This document shows positions 41,601-49,186 of a stretch of 64,000 nucleotides of DNA, piece by piece. The notes under the pieces are model-generated. The model searched no databases, was not told the DNA's origin, and saw only the letters and a program-made list of their open reading frames with translations. The DNA lies in contig CP087563.1 in the NCBI GenBank assembly GCA_020974905.1, positions 6,076,001 through 6,140,000 on the forward strand, given 5' to 3'. Each line of letters starts with the position of its first letter. Position 1 is the first letter of the stretch. A program made the position numbers and the translations under genes. The stretch comes from Planctomycetes bacterium syqfu (GTDB taxonomy: Bacteria > Planctomycetota > Phycisphaerae > Phycisphaerales > Phycisphaeraceae).

Positions 41601-41990
41601 CTCGACACGTTCGGCCAAAGGCGTTGGCTCTGCTGCTGACGGAGTTGCTTCGTTGAGAATCTTTTCGGTCCATGGCCGGATGTTAGCTGCTTTGGAAGAT
41701 TGACTTGGTGTTGTACTGCCTTGCGCAGTGATGCGATGTTCCGACGAAGTATCTTCGGCGATGGCGTTGAGCAGTTGCAGATGCGTCTCTTTGTTGATCA
41801 GACCCTGATCCAACAGACGCTTGGCATAGCGTGCTGCTGCAGTGCGATCGTTGGCAACAGTCGGTTCAAACGTCGCTTCATTGCGTGGCTTACCCAGTCG
41901 AAAGACCCAGGCGACGACAACCCACATGCCATGTCCCAGAAGCATAATGATCAGTAAAACGAAGAAAAGCCCGAAAAGCAACTCGCCCAT
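35631..41990 (-). CDS. Giant polytopic membrane protein with embedded zinc ribbon
   Basis: A 2119-residue protein made almost entirely of hydrophobic helices, several dozen by eye. The N-terminal ~230 residues are a cytoplasmic Pro/Glu/Thr-rich linker after one helix, with a short helical motif (RYAKRLLDQGLINKETHLQLL). The membrane region opens with AEKNIRWGELIGGMLIICCS. Near residue 1328-1350 a cytoplasmic zinc ribbon CHQCQYNLRGLTGNGTCPECG interrupts the helices, and the protein may be built of two or more related halves. It resembles very large DUF2339-like membrane proteins in architecture. Its function is unknown. It stands alone on the minus strand, and the 235-bp spacer to its left probably holds its promoter. 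Confidence 0.85.
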   Translation of the reverse strand: MGELLFGLFFVLLIIMLLGHGMWVVVAWVFRLGKPRNEATFEPTVANDRTAAARYAKRLLDQGLINKETHLQLLNAIAEDTSSEHRITAQGSTTPSQSSKAANIRPWTEKILNEATPSAAEPTPLAERVEHTQNPNETQTASDDRKSQSGNDENLHWVQIDEPAEEKPAPQPASPIEESPIQNAAEDLLETLTQKQEKLHHIAIDQTNLPTSTGDAKPTFPDTPKHPTPTPPAPPAKPSRPLGEVLATFMAEKNIRWGELIGGMLIICCSAALVISLWSQIQAIPILKFMIFTTVNAALFGAGLFVHHRWKVPTTGRAILSIATLLVPLNLLAFAAFSFNQQSVGHWTLITQALSVGIFAWLTYLAARVIMPISPRIQTAGFVSIATMSLLLQFLLLHESANLMLICGLIIGLYLIVTLLASWKMVRQFKLQTEDSEKTCSDDARSKHLLFMLFTQTFACIAPLGLTIHLTGAYVQAIEHIAPLLSVLTLPGLMISYILWQGPFELSAKQRTINTSIFLACSTVMLLATGLAWPIPMMLLPTLLINMVVMLVLRRVSLRFNVTNTWPNHLAMGWLTLAWLLLVHLLTGHIAWEMDNAQELVQKLMSVLTGKALIAPILICIGLAQWHLRKRLIKHFRGDWLIAGLFGLLSIMLITGRGFGSEGDPEHITWYYALYSLITLLAAWQLRLPALTICSAGLMQAALYQWLVYAQPLTQFSRVTSLLIGASLCSAGVVFTCLPMKRRHRTKLEKHFRMPWAFCAMGLSTIAGGLLCMQLSPESLGAFNLRLFWIAGLWMVLGLCMTSLGMFSVSQVVGLVALLCSSHHYLSNSQANTFAYEQLIHAPAYWQIQSLIVGGVCFTWLLIRLLIAKRTQVDVDQTSRLSRITHHLDRVVNAPFPLLDDALAWLTLTCSVIFGVWSVGVHVLNELGAAHYPPGSEAYPYSSALDAAGVLSWLVLGITVLIFATRYFHRYRISSSVALSLCWLTATAITAAQFVTQYHVINVWRWLLAGSCLAAVTALILIPKRLKNKGNSSIELLQSDRNISWCFALTAVPALVLTLGCMLALVQFPQTTDTLFTNILADVTYPFLMLHGMMYGPILLILCSIIMLGLAKAQRMYATVAATLTSISVLAIEASIFAFSDINNWISGIAFLVQINAVVSAVLALTWELLARGLNKPAIRHQYPQWPLLLGRISLCMGMFLGGLAIFIAPVDGVDLLPTFGNLWAVGSLILVEWALTQIRSRKHGHHMPVGFWCMMSVIMISLLVTPWDTGNWLSYHTLSVGWVIAGWMMLFVMGREGREGSDKSWLETYQTIATFNDNRHAAIVHDLHCHQCQYNLRGLTGNGTCPECGDTISTTIDHVSSKIDWASAEKRHKARWMTLSSIITCICLGMLFALRGGWHDPQSPWWSMGICLGITALSMVLGAWAPRRSFAYLGGLAACIGVSISFDQLAINLSDMPDVSYIINLVHVNLAALLACALAWLWIDRKYLRARLSETADRGLPVFHHMVLIASTLFLAITSGQLLFSMIATQHGDVANPIMHTAITSWIAIGLTGLLAMACVGETFRKQVPGYLYALGLMALIHVLSAIPIPPQSIELILALMVSAYVLLTNGVLYITHKKQRLQDILADNAVIPYANAVFSILSIFCGIGISLVHPSLTARSLGCALPVINALAMMLLQKQDRWQSLRAYTLTLLCLLPLQVSWIWIEPGSQAIWPMRVIGYLQTYTFLTLLMSWFVSRLPRGHAIDQSVETRDPNAWPTLCKQAYSLLTMLGAVALLYVSGFELATLLGVRQLPLSSMLTYSMIACDSVLIVAFIFFAIKERFDPLALPHSYKQLYVYAAQVLGGMLALHLKLTMPWMFKGLVAAYWPLVVLGIALAGIAIGHQCLRRNLGVVGKPLMNTGTWLPLVACVEIFLGNSVIDYSLILLAVGGVYLVLAVMKRSFALGILATLALNGSLWYLLHRVPGLGINQHPQLWIIPLALTILAAGYLNRKQLSDDQSRFIHYGCLLAIYLSSTLDVFLIGVAQAPWLPLVLAGLSIVGIFIGLAKRIRSYLFLGTGFLCLSLLTMIWHAATNMGWTWIWYVAGIALGIAIITVFTLFEKKKNEMNKVIDGVKDWES

Positions 41991-42225
41991 GTCAGCCCCG
42001 ATCCGCTGAACCTGTCTGATTCAGATGCAATACATGACAGATGCTGTCTGTTCAGACAAACAACACATGCGCGCAGCGATTCACTGTTTGGATTGCAACA
42101 TGAAAGACAGGTTTTGAAAGGTCACCCGAGAAATCGTAATGACACCATCATCGCAGATTTGTCAAAAAAGACAAACATGGCTTGAGGTTTTTGCCCAGAA
42201 TTTTTTGTGTCTGATGATGGGAAAA

Positions 42226-44418
42226 TCAGAATTGCAGGCGGTCGCGAACCAGCTGGCGGATGCTGGTCATCCACTGATAGAGCAACGGGCGTTTGGGCAA
42301 GGTCATGCGAACATAAACACGTTCACCGAGCAACGCTGGGGCAGCAATGAGTTGGCCCTGCTGCATCGCAGGTTGCATCTCTTGGGGTAACTCCAGCCAG
42401 AGTTCAAACTGCGGACGCAGGGTTTTCTGTCCCTTGGGGTCTTCGGGATCCATGGCAATCTGACCGCCGGCATTCTTGCTTAACGCAGGATGAGGCAGGT
42501 AGCTTCGCCCCGAGTCAAATGCCATGAGCAGGTTGCTTTCATGCACCTTTTCGACATTGCCCACGGTCCGCAATTCCACCTTCTGGATTTGCTTGGACAT
42601 GGCCGCTGCACTTTGCGATTGGCTGACCAATGCCGTAACGCGCAATTGGGAGAGATCAGCAATACGAGCGATCACTTGACCACGTTGGACGTACTGGCCT
42701 TGCAATTGCTTAAAGTCGGCAGCGATGAGCGTGCCGTCCTGTGACGCGGTTAGTGTCAGGTTATCGATACGATCCTGAATGTCCGCCAACTCTTCGAGGA
42801 TGACACCTTTCTTGGCGTTGGCAATTTTCATGTCCACGAGGTCTTTGATCATGGCCATGCGTTTTTCAATGTCGAGTTTGACCAGTTCCGATTCAAGCTC
42901 AGCCTTGCGTGCCTGCAGTTCAGGATTCTCGGTTTTAAGCAGCGGATCACCGGCTTTGACCTGTTGACCGGGTTCGACGTAGATATCGGTGACAAAGCCG
43001 TTGGTTTGGACTGCAACGTCGGTCCGCTTGGCAGACTCAATGACGCCTTCGGTGCGCTTGTGTTCATCAACCTTGATCACGCCGATGCCGATGAACGCAC
43101 CGATGAGAACAATAAACGTCACGGCAATGGCACGCTTGCGTTGTTCACCGAGTTGCCCGCTGGTAAAGAGCCAGTGGAAGAACTTGGAGCAGGGGACAAT
43201 ACACCATGCGATAAAGGACCATGCACCGAGGAGCAAGCCGATGGTCAGCAGTTGGCCGGAGATAAAGAGGATGATGCCAGCCAGAACGAAGAAGCGGTAG
43301 ATTTGTGACGCGATACCGTAGAGAAGCAGAATCCACTGTTCACCTGCCGCCGTTGCGACCGGTTGAGCATTCTCCATGCCGTAGGCAAAACGCTGGACAA
43401 GCCAACGGGTGTGCCGGGTCGCGCGGTCATACATGTTGGGTACTTCCAGGAAGTCAGCGAGCATGTAGTAACCGTCGAATCGCAGCAGGGGGTTGGCGTT
43501 AAAGAGAATCGTGGTAAACGATGCCATGAAGACGATGTTGTACGCAAGTTGGGCGGTGAGTGATCCGGGGTTGTTGGCCGTTTCGTGAAGCCAGACGAGC
43601 GCAGCACCGCCTGCGACTGCAAGTTCAAACATCATCCCCGCAGCATTAACCAGAAACCGATGCCACCGACTGGCAAAACTCCAACTGCTAGTCGCATCGA
43701 CAAACGGCGCGGGCATCATGATCAGCATCATCACACCCATCTCAGGTACCGCACCGCCGAAGCGTTTGCAGAGGATGCCATGCCCAAATTCGTGAATCGC
43801 CTTGGTGATTAAAAACAGCAGGATCATCCAGCCCCAGTTGGCGGGAGCGAGCACGCTTTCAGCGTCATTCACAAATTCTCCGACATGCGGTAGGAACTGC
43901 CAGAGACAATAGGCCAACCAGATAAACCACAAGCCCAACCCGACTTTGCTCAGCAGGGGTTTGAATAACGGCAAACACCAGGATAAAAAGCGATCCGGGT
44001 TAATCAGCGGGATACGGACAAAGAGAATACTCATTGCCTGGCCGGTCCACTGTTTGAGTTTACGACGGTTGGATCGATCCAGCAGCGGTTTGGCGTCGAC
44101 GGGTAAGTCCACACGCAAGAGGTTGGATTGGTTGAGTTGGCCGAGGATGTGGATCACTTCATTCTGCGTCGGCGCCATGTCAGCATAGCGGTCCGTGGTC
44201 AGACGCCAAGCTTCGTCGACTTGACGTTTACCATCAAGCAGTCCGACGAAGTGATGTGCCACCGGGTTGAGTCGGAAGAAGTTGTTACTGATTGGATCAT
44301 GGACCACATACCAGTGTTCACCACGAAAGAGTTGCCGCGTCATCTGCACGTGCGGCCGCAGTGTCGGGGTGAGTCGACTGACGCGAGACCAATTTTGACT
44401 GAATGTGGGTCGTTCCAT
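42226..44418 (-). CDS. PqqD-like / M50 metalloprotease / HlyD fusion protein
   Basis: A 730-residue membrane protein with three parts. Residues 30-110 look like a PqqD-type winged helix (WYVVHDPISNNFFRLNPVAH, then LLDGKRQVDEA), the fold that binds peptide precursors. Residues about 150-430 are a polytopic M50 site-2-protease domain with HEFGH (His209, Glu210, His213) and NANPLLRFDGYYML (Asp315), so the metal site is complete. From about 450 a HlyD-type adaptor begins (VQTNGFVTDIYVEPGQQVKAGDPLLK, a coiled coil, then the matching half VQRGQVIARIADLSQLRV). It is the last gene of a three-gene adaptor operon and may process and export a peptide or protein. No ABC or RND pump gene is present here. 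Confidence 0.82.
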   Translation of the reverse strand: MERPTFSQNWSRVSRLTPTLRPHVQMTRQLFRGEHWYVVHDPISNNFFRLNPVAHHFVGLLDGKRQVDEAWRLTTDRYADMAPTQNEVIHILGQLNQSNLLRVDLPVDAKPLLDRSNRRKLKQWTGQAMSILFVRIPLINPDRFLSWCLPLFKPLLSKVGLGLWFIWLAYCLWQFLPHVGEFVNDAESVLAPANWGWMILLFLITKAIHEFGHGILCKRFGGAVPEMGVMMLIMMPAPFVDATSSWSFASRWHRFLVNAAGMMFELAVAGGAALVWLHETANNPGSLTAQLAYNIVFMASFTTILFNANPLLRFDGYYMLADFLEVPNMYDRATRHTRWLVQRFAYGMENAQPVATAAGEQWILLLYGIASQIYRFFVLAGIILFISGQLLTIGLLLGAWSFIAWCIVPCSKFFHWLFTSGQLGEQRKRAIAVTFIVLIGAFIGIGVIKVDEHKRTEGVIESAKRTDVAVQTNGFVTDIYVEPGQQVKAGDPLLKTENPELQARKAELESELVKLDIEKRMAMIKDLVDMKIANAKKGVILEELADIQDRIDNLTLTASQDGTLIAADFKQLQGQYVQRGQVIARIADLSQLRVTALVSQSQSAAAMSKQIQKVELRTVGNVEKVHESNLLMAFDSGRSYLPHPALSKNAGGQIAMDPEDPKGQKTLRPQFELWLELPQEMQPAMQQGQLIAAPALLGERVYVRMTLPKRPLLYQWMTSIRQLVRDRLQF

Positions 44419-44435
44419 GTTTGATTCAATTTTTT

Positions 44436-44466
44436 ACCGCCAAGACGCCAAGGTCGCCAAGGTCGG
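44436..44466. repeat. Single CGCCAAG-type repeat arm
   Basis: ACCGCCAAGACGCCAAGG followed by TCGCCAAGGTCGG, in the 91-bp gap between the GAF-HlyD and M50-HlyD genes. It matches the outer arms of the inverted repeat at 53425-53630 but has no second arm nearby. Confidence 0.7.
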
Positions 44467-44509
44467 AAGAGTTTGTTTTATTTCCGAACAAACGTGATGG
44501 TCTGATGTT

Positions 44510-46555
44510 CTACCACCACATCCACAGGCGGACCATGTCAGCAATGCGATGGGTTGCGACCCACCAGATTTTGCGTTTACCCATGTCGATGCGGGCCAGG
44601 CCTTCCATGCCCGGTCGCATCCAGTTGGCACGTTGCCAGACATCATTGTTGGTGCCCGGTTCCACGGGACCTTTGCCGGTCTCCGGGCCGCTGGCTGATG
44701 CTGCGCGGTAGAGGATGCCTTGGAAAATCACGGTGTCATCTTCTTCGTACTCAGCCGTTTTGGACCAGTCGGCGGTCGCAAAGCCACTACGGATTTCAAA
44801 GACGTTCTGTCCATTGATCGGTGTTGCAAGGGGTACGATTTGTCGGACCATGAAGCGGAAATCCTGATCCGGCTGAGATCGTGTGGTCAGATCACCTTCG
44901 GGCAGCCCGCCGGTTTCGTGGATGTAATTTTCGATGGTGTCGATGTCCTGTTCGTTGACGCGCAGGATCGGGATCAAGTCTGTCAGCGGGGCGACTTCGA
45001 ACATGGCTTTGCCTTTTTCGACCACACCACCGACTTTGTCATACCAGTCACCGGTGAGAACCACGCCGTCAATGGGGCTTCGGATGCTGGACTTTTCGAT
45101 CTGGTATTTGAGCAGATCAATGCGTGCCTGCGTCTGATTGATGGCTGCGGCAGCCTGCTGGGCTTCAGCAATCTTGTTTTCAGCCCGAGCCTTTTGACGT
45201 TGCAATGAGTACACATGCAATTGGCTGGTGGCTTCGCCGAACTGGAGTTTGAGTTCCGCGGTGTTGAGGATCGCCAGAATCTGTTTTTTAACGACCTTGT
45301 CACCGGGACGAACTCTGACTTCGTCCAGGTCACCTTCGTATGGTGCAGGGATGATGCGTTTGGATTGAGCTTCCATGGTGAAGTCCGCGGAGATGCGGTA
45401 GGGCATTGAGCCGACGAAGACGTAGATCAACGCTGCCATGATGACAACGCTGAGCATCTTCCAGCCAACGTGCTTGGGACCGACCACGTAGGAGGCCAGC
45501 CACTTGACGGAGTTCCATGCGTGGCCAATGAGCCAGCGGTCGGATTCGTAGCGGTCAGCCAATTGCGGAGCAGCGACGTCAGCGATGAGTTGCAGTTGCG
45601 TGACGAGCAGGCCGTCGAAGGGCTCTTCGCGTTCGAGGGTTAACACGCCGATCCAATCATCACGCAGGCGAAGCGGGATGGAAACGATGTGGCTGCCCTT
45701 GTCGTTTTGCAATAGTTTCTTGTGTGAGTAAATCACCGCTTCAGCCAGCAGGGGTTCAGCATTTTCAGGAACCGGATAGACGACCGGCTGCTGTTGATCG
45801 AGGCATTCGCCCATTGCCACTTCCATCTGGCGGACGTATTCGCTGTGTCGTTTGAGTTCTTCGGTGTCACTCATGGCAACGACATTGATGCCTTTGCCTT
45901 TGACCCAGCCGAGCGTGACGCGTGAGCATTTGAGTTGTCTTGCCAACTCATTGACCAGATTCATCCCCGCGCCCTGAAAGCCTTCTGCTTCCTGAGTCGT
46001 ACCCAGCAGTGCGACGGCATTGCGGACATTCTGAGCATCCTGCTGAGCAATACGTGCCGATTCACGTTGAAGAAAGACTTCGTACAAACCCGCAGCCATT
46101 TCACGCATGGGGACGGTTGCTGTGATCGTCGACGGATCCTGACAGTCGGCGACGACGGTGGTGACACCTGCGATTTTGCCTGCTGCGCGGATCACGGTGA
46201 CGAACACGTGAGCGCCGATGCCTTGCTGATCTTCCTGACCTTCCGGTGAGACTTTGAGCACATGCGATGTCTGACGTTCAAAGCCACTCTTGGCGCTCTG
46301 TGAAAGCAACTCGCGAATCGCTTGGGCGATCTGATCACCTTCGAGTTTGTTGGGCCAACTGTTGAGGATGATCGGTTCGTTGTCCTTGCCTTTGACCCAG
46401 AAGGCGCCATATTCGGCAGCAACGATCTTGCATTGCAGGTCCAGCATCGCCTGGTGGAAGGTCGGCAGGTCCGGGGCATTGTTGATCTTTTCAATCAGGC
46501 CACCCCAGCCTTTGTTCGACGGTTTATTGGTTTGTTGTGTGGGGATTTGTGTCAT
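44510..46555 (-). CDS. GAF-domain HlyD-type membrane adaptor protein
   Basis: A 681-residue protein joining sensing and transport modules. The N-terminal ~360 residues are cytoplasmic, with one or two GAF-like domains (QCKIVAAEYGAFWVKG; ELARQLKCSRVTLGWVKGKG; VSIPLRLRDDWIGVLTLER). A single transmembrane helix follows at about 375-395 (MLSVVIMAALIYVFVGSM). Then comes an extracytoplasmic HlyD-type adaptor: PAPYEGDLDEVRVRPGDKV, a coiled-coil hairpin (RQKARAENKIAEAQQAAAAI) and SSIRSPIDGVVLTGDW. It begins six bases after the stop of the smaller HlyD gene, so it is in that operon. GAF ligand and transported substrate are unknown. Confidence 0.83.
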   Translation of the reverse strand: MTQIPTQQTNKPSNKGWGGLIEKINNAPDLPTFHQAMLDLQCKIVAAEYGAFWVKGKDNEPIILNSWPNKLEGDQIAQAIRELLSQSAKSGFERQTSHVLKVSPEGQEDQQGIGAHVFVTVIRAAGKIAGVTTVVADCQDPSTITATVPMREMAAGLYEVFLQRESARIAQQDAQNVRNAVALLGTTQEAEGFQGAGMNLVNELARQLKCSRVTLGWVKGKGINVVAMSDTEELKRHSEYVRQMEVAMGECLDQQQPVVYPVPENAEPLLAEAVIYSHKKLLQNDKGSHIVSIPLRLRDDWIGVLTLEREEPFDGLLVTQLQLIADVAAPQLADRYESDRWLIGHAWNSVKWLASYVVGPKHVGWKMLSVVIMAALIYVFVGSMPYRISADFTMEAQSKRIIPAPYEGDLDEVRVRPGDKVVKKQILAILNTAELKLQFGEATSQLHVYSLQRQKARAENKIAEAQQAAAAINQTQARIDLLKYQIEKSSIRSPIDGVVLTGDWYDKVGGVVEKGKAMFEVAPLTDLIPILRVNEQDIDTIENYIHETGGLPEGDLTTRSQPDQDFRFMVRQIVPLATPINGQNVFEIRSGFATADWSKTAEYEEDDTVIFQGILYRAASASGPETGKGPVEPGTNNDVWQRANWMRPGMEGLARIDMGKRKIWWVATHRIADMVRLWMWW

Positions 46556-46561
46556 GGCTGA

Positions 46562-47380
46562 TCAGTTCGAGACCTTCTTTTGAGGATCGGTAAAGCTGAC
46601 AACCACCTGGCCGCCGGCGGGGTGATGTGCGTCGTTGGCAAACTCCACGCGAACCAGGCGTGTGTTACTGGCTGAGTCAGCAACGGAGGCCAAATGCACG
46701 ATCGTGCCTATGATAGGTTTGTCCAGTTCATTGGCTAATCGCATCTGAACCCATGCCTTGTCACCGACATTTAAAGACGTGGTATCTTCTAAAGCCACGG
46801 GCACGTCCACGCGCAACGGGTCGGTCACCACCAACTCCACCATGGGTTGAAGGTTTTCCACCACTTCGCCAACGTCCACAAGAATCTGCTCGATCACGCC
46901 ATCCATCGGGGCGCGGAGTGTGTAGCTTTCGTGACGGGCCTCGGTGATCTGTAACTGACGTTTGGCTTCGTCCTGTTCGCGACGTGCTTTTTCGACAGCG
47001 AGTTTCTGGACGGCCGTGGTCAACTCTGCTTTTTTGAGTTCAAAGGGGACTGCTGCGTTTTTGGCAACCAGTTCACGGGTCTTGGCTTCTTCGGTTTCCG
47101 CCAATTCCAATGAAGCCTTGGCCTGATCGATCTCAACGGTACTTTCAGCACGGAACCGCCAGATTTCGATTTGAGCCAAGCCTTCCTTGTCTTCCAGTTC
47201 AATGATGATGTCGCCTTTTTTGACCACATCACCCGGATGGACATGACGCTTGAGCACTTTGCCCGGAACGGTAAAGCCCAGCCTCAAATCGTGACGCGCC
47301 TTGCTGACTGCTTCGATTTGCCCGAAGCAGTTGGCTGCACTGAGGCAACAGATACAGAAAATCGTCAGATAGTTTCTCAA
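46562..47380 (-). CDS. HlyD/RND-type periplasmic adaptor protein
   Basis: A 272-residue exported adaptor of the membrane-fusion type. A signal peptide (NYLTIFCICCLSAANCFGQ) precedes the lipoyl-like half-motif GFTVPGKVLKRHVHPGDVVKKGDIIIELED, a coiled-coil hairpin (EIDQAKASLELAETEEAK onward), and the second half SYTLRAPMDGVIEQILVDVGEVVE, then a beta barrel. I chose TTG 47380, preceded by GGGAG; an ATG at 47434 with a G-rich site is a fair alternative that lengthens the n-region. It is the first gene of the operon with the GAF-HlyD and PqqD-M50-HlyD genes. It should join an inner-membrane pump to an outer-membrane channel. Confidence 0.85.
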   Translation of the reverse strand: MRNYLTIFCICCLSAANCFGQIEAVSKARHDLRLGFTVPGKVLKRHVHPGDVVKKGDIIIELEDKEGLAQIEIWRFRAESTVEIDQAKASLELAETEEAKTRELVAKNAAVPFELKKAELTTAVQKLAVEKARREQDEAKRQLQITEARHESYTLRAPMDGVIEQILVDVGEVVENLQPMVELVVTDPLRVDVPVALEDTTSLNVGDKAWVQMRLANELDKPIIGTIVHLASVADSASNTRLVRVEFANDAHHPAGGQVVVSFTDPQKKVSN

Positions 47381-47597
47381 AACAACGTGTCTCCCAAAAT
47401 ACAAGTCGACAAGGGGGTTGCCGACCTGGCACATGTGTAAGTTTCCCCCGTTTGTGCCAGCTTCATTACAAATGAGCATTCATCGCTGAATATTGTAACG
47501 AGAATCGGTTCTTTGCGTGTGATTTTCCCCCGATTGCCGGAATGGTTTATAATCTTTGGCTCCCACGCAGTCTACAGCCAAAGGATTCGAGCCATAC

Positions 47598-49001
47598 ATG
47601 AAAATTGACAACAAACTCAAACCCAGTGATCTGACTGTAGCCATTGAAAAAGTTCTGACGCTTGCAGCACGCAAAGTCAAGTCCATCGACAAGTCCTGGA
47701 AGCCCGAAAGTGGTACGCCTGTCTTCACCGTCAAGGGCCAATACACCTCCATGGGCTGGACCGAATGGACGCAGGGCTTTATGTTCGGCAATATTCTCCT
47801 GGCAGGTGACGGCCTCGACGATGCCAAGCTCATGAAACTCGGCACCGACCGCACCCTCCAGTACATGCTCCCCCACGTCACGCACATCGGCGTCCATGAC
47901 CATGGGTTTAACAATCTCTCAACCTATGGCAATATCATCCGCCTGATCCGTGAAAAGAAGATGAAGGACACTGCGGGTATCGAAGAAACCTGCAAGACCG
48001 CCGTCGCAGCATCCGGTGCCGTGCAGGCCTCCCGCTGGTCCGGTGTCCGTCAGGAGTTCAAGGATAAGCACTCTGCCAAGACGCGTATGCTCGGCTATAT
48101 CTATTCCTTTAACGGTCCGCACTCACTGTTCATCGACACCATGCGCACCACGCGAATCCTCGGTGTTGCCTGGCAACTTGGCCATGTCCTGATGCATGAA
48201 AATGATCGTGCTGCGGACCTGCTTAAACGCTCCGTCCTTCACGGCCTGACCACCAGCCAGTACATCGTCTATCACGGTGATACCGAAAAGACCTACGACG
48301 TCGCAGGACGCACCGCCCACGAAGGCACGTTCAATCGCAATGACGGTTGCTTCCGTGCTCGCAGTACACAGCAAGGCTACAGCCCGTTTAGCACGTGGAC
48401 CCGCGGTCTTGCCTGGGCCATGCTCGGTTATGCTGAGGAACTCGAATTCTTCAAGACCATCACACCTGCCAAGTTCAAAGAGGCGACCGGCCTGAACAAG
48501 ACCGATGTGCTCAAGGTCTACGAAAACTGTGCAAAACAAACCTGTGATCACTACATCAAGGACTGCACCAGTCTCGATGGCATCACCTACTGGGACGACG
48601 GTGCCCCGAACCTGCACAAACTTGGTGATTGGCAAAATGCTGACGCTGATCCGTACAACGATCACGAACCCGTTGACGCTTCGGCATCCGCCATTGCTGC
48701 ACAGGGCTTGATCCGCCTTGGCAAATATCTCGGTGCGACCAAAGGCAAGAAATATCTCCAGGCCGGTCTGACCGTTGCCAAGACACTTTTTGACACGCCG
48801 TATCTCTCCACCAAAGCCAATCATCAAGGCTTACTGTTACACAGCATTTACCATTGGCCCAATCACTGGGATCATGTCCCAGCAGGCAGCAAGGTTGCCA
48901 ACGGCGAAGCGAGCATGTGGGGTGATTACCACCAACTCGAACTGGCGATCCTCATCCAACGCCTTGGAAACAAGGGTAAATACCCGACGTTCTACCTGTA
49001 A
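47598..49001 (+). CDS. Unsaturated glucuronyl hydrolase (GH88-type)
   Basis: Predicted to release the unsaturated uronic acid that polysaccharide lyases leave at chain ends. The 468-residue (alpha/alpha)6-barrel protein has the two expected catalytic-site aspartates: VHDHGFNNLSTYGN (Asp101) and LFIDTMRTTRILGVAW (Asp180). It also has the family block QQGYSPFSTWTRGLAWAMLGYAEELEF. No signal peptide is seen, so it would act in the cytoplasm on imported oligosaccharides. The start is ATG 47598, since the frame before it lacks family residues. A KduD-like or FabG-like SDR gene follows, which may act on the released keto-sugar. A short palindrome starts at its stop codon. Confidence 0.87.
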   Translation: MKIDNKLKPSDLTVAIEKVLTLAARKVKSIDKSWKPESGTPVFTVKGQYTSMGWTEWTQGFMFGNILLAGDGLDDAKLMKLGTDRTLQYMLPHVTHIGVHDHGFNNLSTYGNIIRLIREKKMKDTAGIEETCKTAVAASGAVQASRWSGVRQEFKDKHSAKTRMLGYIYSFNGPHSLFIDTMRTTRILGVAWQLGHVLMHENDRAADLLKRSVLHGLTTSQYIVYHGDTEKTYDVAGRTAHEGTFNRNDGCFRARSTQQGYSPFSTWTRGLAWAMLGYAEELEFFKTITPAKFKEATGLNKTDVLKVYENCAKQTCDHYIKDCTSLDGITYWDDGAPNLHKLGDWQNADADPYNDHEPVDASASAIAAQGLIRLGKYLGATKGKKYLQAGLTVAKTLFDTPYLSTKANHQGLLLHSIYHWPNHWDHVPAGSKVANGEASMWGDYHQLELAILIQRLGNKGKYPTFYL

Positions 49002-49016
49002 AACCGCTTGTGGTTT
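49001..49016. repeat. AAACCGC-type palindrome at a stop codon, copy 1
   Basis: AAACCGCTTGTGGTTT starts on the last base of the GH88 stop codon and is followed by AGCGCCCCC. It shares about 25 bases with the copy after xylA at 55790, which also lies just after the gene end. Confidence 0.65.
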
Positions 49017-49093
49017 AGCGCCCCCGGAAGTTGATGGCTTATGTTTTGTGATCCACAGATACAACCAACTTCCAAATAAATAAACACTCCAAG

Positions 49094-49129
49094 CCCGCGA
49101 ATCTCCCAAGGTTCGCGGGTTTGTTTTTT
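49094..49129 (+). terminator. Rho-independent terminator
   Basis: CCCGCGAA and TTCGCGGG pair around a short loop and are followed by TTTGTTTTTT. It is about 90 bases after the GH88 gene and ends that unit before the SDR gene. Confidence 0.88.
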
Positions 49130-49186
49130 ATGCTAAAATGCCCGTCTTCCCTACAGCAGACACGCAAAATGCAAATGAGGTATCGC

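Noticed and set aside
42000-42225. Small ORF of 83 codons starting at 42139
   Set aside because: It runs into the end of the M50 fusion gene on the other strand, lacks a ribosome site and has no recognisable sequence.
48123-48827. 234-codon minus-strand frame opposite the GH88 gene
   Set aside because: It has no recognisable motif and no start signal; the GH88 frame is clearly coding.
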